Translations under genes and position numbers: made by a program
NCBI RefSeq assembly: GCF_001006485.1
Contig: NZ_JUET01000071.1
Span: 1-59,001, forward strand
Length of the DNA stretch: 59,001 bases
Direction: 5' to 3'
Origin: Tannerella forsythia
GTDB lineage: Bacteria > Bacteroidota > Bacteroidia > Bacteroidales > Tannerellaceae
Shown: piece after piece, positions 34,941 to 43,348 of the stretch
Layout: the number at the start of each line of letters is the position of its first letter
How positions within the stretch are numbered: the stretch's first letter is position 1
Notes under the pieces: generated by a model
Databases searched by the model: none
The model's input: only the letters and a program-made list of their open reading frames with translations
Told to the model about the DNA's origin: nothing

Positions 34941-36783
34941 ATGAAAAAATACAAAGTCGTATCTACTTATAAAACAGTTGGTTCTATCAAATCTATTTTG
35001 AATGATATCGGTATTCTGACACGAGAAGAGTTTTTGGTAACAATCAATTTCACTCTTGTCGGATTTCTATTGGAAATTCTGACATATCATCACTGAATAT
35101 CGGTTCGAATGGGAAAGGAAGATCTTTTGAATACTCCCTTGCTAGTGGTTATGCTGAATTCATGGAGAGGCTTCAAAACAACTGCTTCTATTTGGTAGAC
35201 GTTTTGCGACGCATCAATTCTTTGAAATAGAAAAAGTTTCTGATGTGTATATTCAACGTTTGTCTAGTGAAGGTCTCATATTTGATCACTACTATGATTC
35301 AAATGAATTATACATGAGCCCTGACACTTTGGTGTCAAAATATGGAAAAGAACTATGCAAGCTGTTTAACTACAAGGATATAGACGATTTCTCAAAAAGT
35401 CTACAAAAAAGATTTGGTAATAAAAAGTTCATCTGTGTTCCTTTTTATGCTGTTGAAGAAAACAAAGAGGTATACCTTCCTGTTGAATTGTGTTTGTTTG
35501 CTACTGGATCAAATGGTATGGCATCTGGCAATACTCCAGAAGAAGCTATTTTACAAAGTTTATGTGAGATATTTGAACGATATGCGATTTCGGAAATATA
35601 CAATAAAGGCTTAACCCCTCCTACAATTCCTTTTGAATATTTTGAGGGAAAATCTATTTATAACAAAATCAACTATCTAACAAAAGACAAAGGATTTGAA
35701 TTAATTATCAAAGATTGTTCTTTAGGGAAAAAATTGCCTGTAATCGGAGTTATTATTATTGACAAACAAAAGCAATTATACAATTTCAAAATTGCTTCTG
35801 ATTTCGTTGCTGAAATAGCTTTGGAGCGATGCCTTAATGAATTACATCAAGGCTCACAAACATTTAAAAGTATCCCTCTGAAATATTATACATTTGAAGA
35901 AATTAATAATTTGAATGGTCCGGATTCGGCATTAATAAATCTTGAGAAAATCTTTGTAAATGGTAGTGGCTTTTGGCCTGTTACTATATTTCATAAATCC
36001 GAGTCATATAAATTCATAAAATTCGATATCGAATATGGGCAGTCGAATGAAAAAGACATTAAAATTGCAAAAAAATTAATCAAAAAGAATGGGTGCAATA
36101 TCTATATTCGTGACAATTCCATATTGGGGTTTCCGACCTATTATATTGTAATTCCTGGCATGAGTCAAATAGATATGACAACTCCTAAATTAGAGCGCCT
36201 GCATAAATCCGAAAGTCTTGACCAAATAAGATACTTGGGAAATAAACACATTAATACAATAACCTTATTAGCAGAGATTGTTAATGAAGAGTATAACATT
36301 ATAAAAGCCCAAAATAAAAGTTATACTAAGAATTATATTTATTGTATTGATCCTGATCTTACAGATCTTGACCTTGAACTATTAGGCTTTATGTTGAATT
36401 TCTATTTAAAAGATTTTGAAAAGGCATTGTATTATCTTGACATTTTTTTATCGGAAAAACACACATTGATATATCAATATTATTATGCTATCCGTGATTT
36501 CGTAGATTTATATCATATTAAGAATATTGATCCTACAGATATAAAAATAATGCTTGATCTAAAGTATTCAGAAGATTTAACCTCAGAATTATTTTCTGAT
36601 TTTTCTAATCCTGAGTTAGTGTTCCAATATCATAACTTCCCTAAAGGATTTGATTTTACACCTGAACAATTTGATTCTTCTACGGCGTTATTACCTATAT
36701 TGAGAATAGAGAAAGAGATGGAACGGTATTGTAAAGAAAATCCTATACAACAAATTAAACTTGCATCCATATTTCATTCTTAA
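34941..36783 (+). pseudogene. ycaO: YcaO enzyme (E. coli YcaO type), two frameshifts
   Basis: YcaO proteins use ATP to activate peptide amide bonds (azolines, thioamides, amidines). The gene reads in three frames: 34941 to ~35040 (MKKYKVVSTYKTVGSIKSIL), ~35045 to ~35180 (ISIGNS, then NGKGRSFEYSLASGYAEFME), and ~35185 to 36783, where the intact 512-residue frame from 35245 begins. The last carries VYLPVELCLFATGSNGMASG, ILQSLCEIFERYA, IALERCLNELHQGSQ and YIVIPGMSQID, lined up with E. coli YcaO motifs such as NGMSAGNT, EVFERY and IIVPGMS. Reconstructed, it is ~610 residues, close to the 586 of E. coli YcaO, and lacks a proline-rich C-terminus. The broken part holds an ATP-binding motif, so the 35245 frame alone is unlikely to be active. 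Confidence 0.82.
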
Positions 36784-36983
36784 CTTTTAATGACTTTGTT
36801 GCAATGGATAAATTCCTAAAAAACAATGGAATATTTTCATCTGTACTGAAATATTAATTTTGACACATTGCTGATTATTAGTTAGTTGTTTTTCTATATG
36901 CACCTATGTTCTTTGAGAATCAGATGTCAACCGCTGGAACAAAGTCATTCCTTTCTATTAAACAAAAATAACTCCTAATAACT

Positions 36984-37711
36984 ATGAGATCATCCTTGGC
37001 TATGAGACAAGAAATATTAGATGCCTTTTTTGATGGGATTCAATATAGTTCCATGCATTCGCATCAAGCGATATATATGTTTGATTATCAAAGTGACAGA
37101 GCTTTGTATATCTCACCTGCATGTGAAATTTTGCTGAATAAGTGTGGAGCTTTGAAGGTTTTTGAATTGACATACAATATCTTCCTTGAACAAATCGTAT
37201 GCGGAAGTACTGGGTGGATTCATGATGCGAATACTGCAGCAATCAACTTTTTCAAATGCTTGTCCACCGAAGAATATAGACAATATATTCTCTCCTACAA
37301 TTTCTATCTGAAAAGCTATAATTCTTCTAATCTTGTTTGCCATCGACTTACTCCAATTCAGCTAACTGATACAGGAAATGTGCATTGGCTACTGGGTAGC
37401 TTTTCTTTATCTTCCCATAATACTATTGGTCACATTCGCATCAGTAAAAGTGGAAGTTCTGTTTATTGGAAATATTCCGAGAATGAACGAAAATGGACAG
37501 AGAAAAAGAGAAAAAAGGAATAATCTTGTCTAACTTAGAAAAAAAAATTATCTTATTGTCAGCACAAGGGGTTCAAGAACAGGAAATCGCAAAAATGCTA
37601 CATATTTCCACACCATTATTAAAGTTTCGTAAGCGCGAGCTGTTTATCCGGCTTAAAGTCAATAATATATCTAAAGCGATTCTTCGCGCTATTAATTATC
37701 ATCTGCTATAA
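36984..37711 (+). CDS. LuxR-type regulator split by a possible -1 frameshift
   Basis: The first frame (36984-37523, 179 residues) has a sensor-like N-terminal region, perhaps PAS-like (QAIYMFDYQSDRALYIS; LTDTGNVHWLLGSFSLSS). The overlapping second frame (37493-37711) gives a LuxR/NarL helix-turn-helix (ILLSAQGVQEQEIAKMLHIS, then RKRELFIRLKV). The first frame passes AGA AAA AAG GAA TAA; slipping back one base on A AAA AAG (37511-37517) continues as GGA ATA ATC into the HTH, giving ~240 residues. Either programmed -1 frameshifting or a one-base indel explains it. Similar LuxR regulators accompany Bacteroidetes peptide clusters; it probably controls this island. Confidence 0.75.
37511..37517 (+). 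promoter_or_regulatory. Candidate -1 ribosomal slippage heptamer A AAA AAG
   Basis: In the zero frame this is exactly X XXY YYZ with lysine codons, the most slippery bacterial heptamer known. The stop TAA follows one codon later. No strong stem-loop or internal Shine-Dalgarno site is obvious nearby, which weakens the case. Confidence 0.4.
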
Positions 37712-37814
37712 ATATTCAACAAGCTTTCCCCTTGTATCAATAATTTTAGTGGATATACGTATATTTACCTATAATGATTTTTGCGTAAAAAAATATTGCA
37801 TGTGAAATGAATTG

Positions 37815-38204
37815 ATTTTGCATTCTGAATCTGTTCCCCGACGAATGAATTGCCCGATACTCGTTACCGCAACGCGACGAAGCTGCTTGTTTATCGTGGC
37901 GGATAGATGTGCGAAACAGTTTCCAACCTGTTTCCTGACGAATGTTCACCTGATGACCTGCTTGTCTTCAGCAATACGCGTGTCATACGAGCAAGATTGT
38001 TCTTTCATAAAACGACGGGAGCACAGATCGAAATCTTTTACCTCGAACCGGCCGAACCGGCCGACTATGCGCAGATATTTCGACAAACGAAGCTGTGTAG
38101 TTGGCATTGCCTCATTGGAAATCTCAAGAAGTGGAAAGACGGCACACGTACGCTATCTCTTGGAGAGAGAGCCGTCCAACTGTCGACCTTTTTCAGGACA
38201 TGAC
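37815..38204 (+). pseudogene. queA: queA remnant (tRNA queuosine enzyme fragment)
   Basis: Encodes a piece of S-adenosylmethionine:tRNA ribosyltransferase-isomerase. ATKLLVYRGG is followed by an in-frame TAG, then MCETVSNLFPDE, DDLLVFSNTRVIRARLFF, HKTTGAQIEIFYLEPAEPAD and CSWHCLIGNLKKWKDGT. Upstream, the IARYSLPQRD segment lies in another frame. Only the N-terminal third of QueA is present, and it stops at the right repeat boundary. It is a dead passenger; a working queA is expected elsewhere. Confidence 0.8.
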
Positions 38205-38308
38205 ACGGATTAACGTTCTGGGCGGTCAGCGACCAGATCAAAAAGGGAGCGGCTCTGAACGCGGTACAGATTGCCGAATACCTGCTCAAAGCCGGAGGCC
38301 TCGGCTAA
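38205..38308 (+). pseudogene. asd: Duplicated 3' end of asd
   Basis: The last 34 codons of asd including its stop, a by-product of the flanking direct repeat. It has no start and no promoter; the intact gene is at 29847-30857. Confidence 0.92.
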
Positions 38309-38321
38309 GATCAAAAAAAAG

Positions 38322-38355
38322 AGGAGGGGAAATCCTCATGGTTTTTTCCCCTCCT
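38322..38355. terminator. Second copy of the asd/rhodanese terminator
   Basis: The same AGGAGGGGAAA/TTTCCCCTCCT hairpin as at 30871-30904. It ends the intact rhodanese transcript. Confidence 0.75.
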
Positions 38356-38725
38356 GATAAAGACGCCATTCATGATAGCCTTCGTTCAAATTATGAACCG
38401 TATAGCCTTTTTCGACTAACATCTCGGCCGCTCTTCGGCTACGCCTACCGCTCCGGCAATATACCGCCACAGGCCGCGACTTGTCGAGCAACGAGTCGGC
38501 CTTCGCCAGAAAGTCTTTTTCCGTGACATCGATCAGGATCGCTCCTTCGATGTGTCCGGCCTTAAATTCGTCGGGACGACGAACGTCTACCAACTGAATC
38601 GACTTATTCCCTTTCAGCAAAGCATCGAACTCAGCGACTGAATACGATGTAAAATCTCCTCCGCTTGCTTTCTTCGTACAGCAAAGCGCAACAAACAATG
38701 ATATAACTGTAATAAATTTCGTCAT
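38336..38725 (-). CDS. Rhodanese-like sulfurtransferase (exported)
   Basis: A 129-residue single-domain rhodanese with an N-terminal signal segment containing a possible lipobox (FVALCC, Cys15/16). The domain runs from SYSVAEFDALLKG to the end. Active-site Cys90 is in AVYCRSGRRSRR, a loop of the PspE/GlpE kind that carries a persulfide. It would act in the periplasm or on a membrane surface. Its 3' portion is the repeat duplicated at the left island edge. A -7 element lies upstream at 38745-38752. Confidence 0.9.
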   Translation of the reverse strand: MTKFITVISLFVALCCTKKASGGDFTSYSVAEFDALLKGNKSIQLVDVRRPDEFKAGHIEGAILIDVTEKDFLAKADSLLDKSRPVAVYCRSGRRSRRAAEMLVEKGYTVHNLNEGYHEWRLYQEGKKP

Positions 38726-38744
38726 AATGCAAAAAATAGGGTGG

Positions 38745-38752
38745 CAAAGATA
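38745..38752 (-). promoter_or_regulatory. -7 promoter element for rhodanese
   Basis: Reads TATCTTTG on the minus strand, 20 bases before the ATG at 38725. Confidence 0.6.
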
Positions 38753-38774
38753 ACGAAAAACCGGAAAATGTCGC

Positions 38775-38782
38775 TACCTTTG
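38775..38782 (+). promoter_or_regulatory. -7 promoter element for the sulfatase
   Basis: TACCTTTG, 21 bases before the preferred start at 38803 and back-to-back with the rhodanese promoter. Confidence 0.55.
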
Positions 38783-38802
38783 CCCGTATACGCATGATAA
38801 CA

Positions 38803-40356
38803 ATGAAAACAACATGTCTCATTCCGTTTGCCCTGCTTCCGGTTGTCGCACAGGGAGCGGAAACACAGGATACCGTTCGTCGTCCGAATATCATTTTGTT
38901 TATGGTCGATGATATGGGCTGGCAGGATACCTCACTGCCTTTCTGGACACAGCGTACGCCGTTTAACGAGACGTACGAAACGCCGAATATGGAACGCCTT
39001 GCACGACAAGGGATGATGTTCACGCAGGCTTATGCCTCAGCCATCAGTTCGCCCACGCGATGCAGCCTGCTCACCGGAGCCAACGCGGCACGACACCGGG
39101 TGACGAATTGGACGCTCCATCGCGACCAATCGACCGATGCCCAAAGTGATGCCCTTACTTTTCCGCAATGGAATGTAAACGGAATCTGCCAAGTGCCGGG
39201 TATCGAACAAACTTACTGTACGACCTCGTTCGTACAGTTGCTCAAAGAGCACGGATACCATACCATTCATTGCGGAAAGGCACACTTCGGTGCCATTAAT
39301 ACGCCGGGCGAAAACCCCGCACATTTCGGCTTCGAAGTCAACATTGCGGGACATGCCGCGGGAGGCCTGGCCAGTTACCTCGGCGAACAGAACTTCGGAA
39401 ACCGTACCGATGGCGGCGCACAATCGCCCTTTGCCATCCCGGGACTCGAAAAATATCACGGCAAGGACATCTTCGCGACCGAGGCGCTCACGCTCGAAGC
39501 CATCCGCGCCCTCGACAAGGCGAAGCAATACGGACAGCCGTTCTTCCTTTATATGGCACACTACGCCATCCATATCCCCGTCGATAAAGACATGCGCTTC
39601 TATGCCAAATATCTCGACAAGGGATTAGACCCCAGAGAGGCGGCCTATGCCGCCCTGATCGAAGGGATGGACAAGAGCCTCGGCGATCTGATGGACTGGG
39701 TCGAAGCGCATGGCGAAGCCGACCGGACCATCATCCTTTTTATGAGTGACAACGGTGGCTTCAGTTGCGGATCGAAATGGCGGGGCGGTACGCTGCATAC
39801 CCACAACGCTCCTCTCAAAAGCGGGAAAGGTTCCGCTTACGAAGGCGGGATACGCGAACCCATGATCGTCTCATGGCCCGGGCAGGTGAAGCCTCAAACC
39901 CGTTGCAATGATTACGTTATCATCGAAGATTTCTTTCCCTCCATTCTTGAAATGGCCGGAATAAAGAACGATAAAATCGTACAGCCCATCGACGGACGAA
40001 GCTTCATCCCCCTCCTCACCGGAAAAGGCGAAAATCCTTCCGACGGCCGAGCACTTTTCTGGAACTGCCCGAATCTGTGGGACGGAAGCGGCCCCGGAGT
40101 AGGTCTCTCATGTACCATTCGCGAAGGAGACTGGAAACTCATTTATTTCTATGAAACCGGCAAGAAGGAGCTGTTTAATATATCCGAAGATATCGGCGAA
40201 AACCACGAACAGTCCGCCTCTTATCCGGAACGTGTCACAGGCTTATCAGCAAAGCTCGGTACTTATCTACGCAGTGTCGATGCCCAACGGCCTTCGTTCA
40301 AAGCCACAGGCAAACCGTGTCCCTGGCCCGATGAAAAAAATGAAAAGCGAAAATAA
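38803..40356 (+). CDS. Exported sulfatase (Ser-type)
   Basis: Removes sulfate esters, probably from host glycans such as mucins or glycosaminoglycans. The signal peptide MKTTCLIPFALLPVVAQG is followed by the metal-binding PNIILFMVDDMGWQD. The maturation site is SSPTRCSLLTG: serine rather than cysteine in the (C/S)xPxR motif, so formylglycine must be made by a radical-SAM anaerobic sulfatase-maturing enzyme. Further metal ligands appear in FMSDNGG. The 517-residue length is normal. The ATG at 38794 would leave almost no leader after the promoter, so 38803 is preferred. Confidence 0.92.
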   Translation: MKTTCLIPFALLPVVAQGAETQDTVRRPNIILFMVDDMGWQDTSLPFWTQRTPFNETYETPNMERLARQGMMFTQAYASAISSPTRCSLLTGANAARHRVTNWTLHRDQSTDAQSDALTFPQWNVNGICQVPGIEQTYCTTSFVQLLKEHGYHTIHCGKAHFGAINTPGENPAHFGFEVNIAGHAAGGLASYLGEQNFGNRTDGGAQSPFAIPGLEKYHGKDIFATEALTLEAIRALDKAKQYGQPFFLYMAHYAIHIPVDKDMRFYAKYLDKGLDPREAAYAALIEGMDKSLGDLMDWVEAHGEADRTIILFMSDNGGFSCGSKWRGGTLHTHNAPLKSGKGSAYEGGIREPMIVSWPGQVKPQTRCNDYVIIEDFFPSILEMAGIKNDKIVQPIDGRSFIPLLTGKGENPSDGRALFWNCPNLWDGSGPGVGLSCTIREGDWKLIYFYETGKKELFNISEDIGENHEQSASYPERVTGLSAKLGTYLRSVDAQRPSFKATGKPCPWPDEKNEKRK

Positions 40357-40687
40357 TTTAACTCTAAGAGACCTCCAGCAGCGGGTAGACGACTGGATCA
40401 AGATGTACGGCGTACGTTACTTCAGCGAGTTGACCAATATGGCGATCCTGGCGGAAGAAGTCGGCGAAGTTGCTCGTATCATCGCCCGTAAGTATGGCGA
40501 TCAATCGTTTAAAGAGAGTGACAAGACGCGTCATCTGGCCGATGAGATGGCTGATGTGTTATGGGTGCTTGCCTGTCTGGCTAATCAGACGGGCGTCGAC
40601 CTGACGGATGCTTTCGAAAGAAACCTGTGCAAAAAAACGGAACGAGACTCCGAACGACATAAGAACAATCAAAAACTAAAAGAATAA
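40331..40687 (+). CDS. MazG-like nucleotide pyrophosphohydrolase
   Basis: A 118-residue all-alpha NTP pyrophosphatase-type protein. The metal-binding EExxE...ExxD pattern is visible in LAEEVGEVARIIARKYGDQS and LADEMADVLWVLACLAN. Its role would be house-cleaning of non-canonical nucleotides. It overlaps the 3' end of the sulfatase by 26 bases in another frame and precedes deoC by six bases. The longer upstream frame is inside the sulfatase gene and is rejected. Confidence 0.88.
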   Translation: MKKMKSENNLTLRDLQQRVDDWIKMYGVRYFSELTNMAILAEEVGEVARIIARKYGDQSFKESDKTRHLADEMADVLWVLACLANQTGVDLTDAFERNLCKKTERDSERHKNNQKLKE

Positions 40688-40693
40688 CATAAG

Positions 40694-41608
40694 ATGGAAG
40701 AACATGAACACGGGCATGCCTGCAATCATTCGCATGCCGACAAGTATCACGAATGTATAGAACGTTTCGATCCGGCGCTTTCGGCGGATGCCGTCGCGGA
40801 AAAAGTGAACAATCTACTTGAAAAGTCTTATCAGAAGAATTTCAACAGTGAAACCCTGAAACAAGTCTACGGATTGATCGACTTAACAACATTGACCACC
40901 CTCGACACAAAAGAAACCGTTTGGCAGATGGTCGAAAGAGTAAATGCCTTTGAAGGACTGTCGCCCGACATGTCGAACGTGGCAGCGATCTGCACCTACC
41001 CGGTTTTTACCGCGACGGTAAAGCAGGCCCTGACGGCACAGGACGTAAAAATTGCCGCGGTATCGGCCGGTTTTCCTTCGTCTCAGACATTCCCGGAAGT
41101 TAAGGTGGCCGAAACAGCCTTGGCCGTGATGGCCGGCGCCGACGAAATCGATATCGTGATGAACCTCGGCTGCCTGATGGAAGACGCCTGTGAAGAGGTG
41201 GCTGACGAAATCGCCGAGATCAAAGATGCTTGTCGCGACGCCAAGCTGAAAGTCATTCTCGAAACAGGAGCCTTGTCGACTCCGGACAACATACGGAGGG
41301 CTACGCTCCTCGCCTTGTATTCGGGTGCCGACTTCATTAAGACGTCGACGGGTAAAGGTTATCCCGGCGCCACACCTGAAGCTGTATATACCATTTGCCG
41401 TGTGATCAAACAATACCACAAGTTGAGCGGACGGAAGGTGGGCGTCAAAGTATCGGGCGGCATACGTTCGGCCGAAGACGCAGTGAAATATTATACGATC
41501 GTAAAAGAACTGTTGGGCGACGAATGGCTGACGAAGGAATACTTCCGTATCGGTGCCAGCAGCCTTGTAGCCGACATCGAACACCGGCTGGGACTCGGTA
41601 TCCGTTAA
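40694..41608 (+). CDS. deoC: Deoxyribose-phosphate aldolase
   Basis: Cleaves 2-deoxyribose-5-phosphate into glyceraldehyde-3-phosphate and acetaldehyde in nucleoside salvage. The 304-residue protein has an N-terminal extension rich in histidine (EHEHGHACNHSHADKYHE) that could bind metal. The catalytic core follows: Schiff-base lysine in FIKTSTGKGYPGATPEAV, and the KVSGGIRSAEDAVKYY strand. It is downstream of MazG in the same direction. Its stop overlaps the convergent kinase gene by four bases. Confidence 0.93.
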   Translation: MEEHEHGHACNHSHADKYHECIERFDPALSADAVAEKVNNLLEKSYQKNFNSETLKQVYGLIDLTTLTTLDTKETVWQMVERVNAFEGLSPDMSNVAAICTYPVFTATVKQALTAQDVKIAAVSAGFPSSQTFPEVKVAETALAVMAGADEIDIVMNLGCLMEDACEEVADEIAEIKDACRDAKLKVILETGALSTPDNIRRATLLALYSGADFIKTSTGKGYPGATPEAVYTICRVIKQYHKLSGRKVGVKVSGGIRSAEDAVKYYTIVKELLGDEWLTKEYFRIGASSLVADIEHRLGLGIR

Positions 41609-43284
41609 TACTGGAAGACTCCCCCACCCAAAAATTCACGTAGGAGAGAGGTCACGGGCAATTCTTCGAGCGGGATGTAGTTAAAATAGCGAAGGAATCG
41701 CAACAACCGATAAGCCTCGGCGCTCTCCGCATCTTTTTCGCGGATTTCGCTGAGGATCGGTTCGGCGAACTTACGCAATACGGCCAGCTCATAAATCATG
41801 GCGCTGTTGAACATTGCATCGGCATTCTCCTGATACGGAAACACCCACTTGTCTTCTCCCCGGCGTACTTTCGGCCACATAGCAATCGTCTCACGCGCCG
41901 AGTAACCGCGTGAACGGTAGTCACGCACGATACGTCGAAGCAGGCGGTTGTCGGTCGTGGGAATCCAGTTATGCCCGTCGAGCGAAATCGTCGTCAAGGC
42001 CGAGACATAGATGCGGTAAATATTTTCGGGTGGGAGGTGTGACGTCAGTTCGGGGTTTAACCCGTGAATTCCTTCAAGAATCAGGACGGAATTTTTCTGT
42101 ATCTGTAATTTATCTCCGCGAAACACCCGCCGGCCCTGCTCGAAGTCGAACGAAGGAATTTCGATTTCTTTCCCGGCAATGAGCTTGCGCAGGTCGCTGT
42201 GAAAGTAGGGAAGATCGATCGCGTAGAGCGACTCGAAGTCATACTCCCCCTCGTCATCTTTTGGCGTGTCTTCTCGATTCACATAATAATCGTCGAGCGA
42301 AATCCCAACCGGATGTAACAAGTTTGTGATAAGTTGTACTTCGAGACGTTTGCAGAAGGTTGTTTTGCCCGAAGAGGACGGGCCGGAAATCAGGACCACG
42401 CGTACGCCTTCGTTGTAACGCGAAGCAATCTCCTCGGCGATGTGGGCAATCTGTTTCTCCTGCATCGCTTCCGATACCATGATAATCTTACGCGCGTCTC
42501 CGACCGATATGGCGCGGTTCAGATCGCCCACATAGTTGACACCGATCGTACGCTGCAACTCTAAATGCTCCTTATAGGCGTGGAACATCTTATCTTGACG
42601 CACCATCGGGTAAAGCTCGTGCACGTTGTCGCGCTGAGGTATCTGCAACAGTACACCATCGGAGTAGGGCATCAGATCGAACAGATGGATATAGCCCGAC
42701 GAAGGTACGAGGCTGCCGTAGAAATAGTCGATGTAACCGTCCAGCTCGTAATATGACGTGTAAGCCATACCGGCCGTCTCGATCAGCAGAGCACGGTCGT
42801 TCATATCCCGCTCGTAAAACGTCTCCATCGCATCGGGAGTGCGTACATTGCGCATCTTGAACGGAAGATCGGCGTCGATCAGTTCTTGCATCCGCTGTTT
42901 GATCTGTTCAACATCTTTCTGTGTCAGCTTCCGGCGATTTTCGAACACGCAATAAAACCCTTTCGACACGGGATGCTCAAGATTGAACGGGGTATCGGGA
43001 TAGAGGTCGTAGACGGCCTTGACAAGGATGAAGCAGAGCGAACGCAAATAGATACGATAGCCCGAAGGATGGGTATAATCGACAAAATCGATATCTTTCG
43101 GATTCCAACAACGATATGTCAGACTCTCGACCCGGTTATTGACCCGCGCCCCCAGCGGGCGGTAATGTAGCGGAGCCCCCAACATGACGTAAATCTCACT
43201 CAAAGACGAACCGATAGGGACCTCCTTATATAAATCGTTGTTTTTGCAATAGACCGTAATCGATTCTTTATCTGTTTTTGTCAT
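41605..43284 (-). CDS. Uridine kinase-like protein with ThrRS-like N-terminus
   Basis: A 559-residue fusion. Residues ~1-70 resemble a TGS-type domain and the next ~180 resemble the editing-type region of threonyl-tRNA synthetase (VSKGFYCVFENRRKLTQKDV). The C-terminal half is a uridine/phosphoribulokinase-type nucleoside kinase with P-loop GPSSSGKTTFCKRL, SLDDYYVNRE and the LILEGIHGLNPEL strand. Such fusions are common in Bacteroidetes and Firmicutes; the role of the N-terminal part is not known. The start MTKTDKESITV is used; the longer frame has no supporting sequence. The product probably phosphorylates uridine/cytidine. Confidence 0.88.
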   Translation of the reverse strand: MTKTDKESITVYCKNNDLYKEVPIGSSLSEIYVMLGAPLHYRPLGARVNNRVESLTYRCWNPKDIDFVDYTHPSGYRIYLRSLCFILVKAVYDLYPDTPFNLEHPVSKGFYCVFENRRKLTQKDVEQIKQRMQELIDADLPFKMRNVRTPDAMETFYERDMNDRALLIETAGMAYTSYYELDGYIDYFYGSLVPSSGYIHLFDLMPYSDGVLLQIPQRDNVHELYPMVRQDKMFHAYKEHLELQRTIGVNYVGDLNRAISVGDARKIIMVSEAMQEKQIAHIAEEIASRYNEGVRVVLISGPSSSGKTTFCKRLEVQLITNLLHPVGISLDDYYVNREDTPKDDEGEYDFESLYAIDLPYFHSDLRKLIAGKEIEIPSFDFEQGRRVFRGDKLQIQKNSVLILEGIHGLNPELTSHLPPENIYRIYVSALTTISLDGHNWIPTTDNRLLRRIVRDYRSRGYSARETIAMWPKVRRGEDKWVFPYQENADAMFNSAMIYELAVLRKFAEPILSEIREKDAESAEAYRLLRFLRYFNYIPLEELPVTSLLREFLGGGVFQY

Positions 43285-43300
43285 AATTCTGTTTTTTTTG

Positions 43301-43308
43301 TATTTTTG
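43301..43308 (+). promoter_or_regulatory. -7 promoter element for the Na/Pi cotransporter
   Basis: TATTTTTG, 40 bases before the ATG at 43349. Confidence 0.5.
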
Positions 43309-43348
43309 TCCGCAAAGTAACAAAAAAATTATACAAGTCAATCTTTCT

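Larger units (their letters stand above)
31116..38204. other. AT-rich RiPP-cluster island between direct repeats
   Basis: The 7,089 bases between the repeat copies contain a TonB-receptor-like gene, a glycosyltransferase, a double-glycine peptide, ycaO, a LuxR regulator and a queA remnant. From about 33.7 to 37.8 kb the DNA is visibly much richer in A/T than both flanks, and codon use changes with it. No integrase, transposase or tRNA junction is visible. The direct repeats fit single-crossover integration of a circular molecule carrying this 362-bp stretch. Confidence 0.8.
38205..38566. repeat. 362-bp direct repeat, right copy (island boundary)
   Basis: Identical by eye to 30754-31115. The sequence diverges immediately outside on both sides (left flank CATG|ACAC here, CCGA|ACGG at the other copy). 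Confidence 0.92.

Noticed and set aside
34941-35096. 51-residue frame after the precursor as a second small peptide
   Set aside because: Its sequence continues into YcaO motifs after a one-step frame change and matches the expected YcaO N-terminus.
37511-37517. A AAA AAG heptamer as the signature of an IS3-type transposase
   Set aside because: The flanking frames encode a sensor-like domain and a LuxR helix-turn-helix, not transposase domains.
31116-38204. Island as a transposon or integrative element
   Set aside because: No transposase, integrase, relaxase or terminal inverted repeats; the flanking repeats are host gene sequence.
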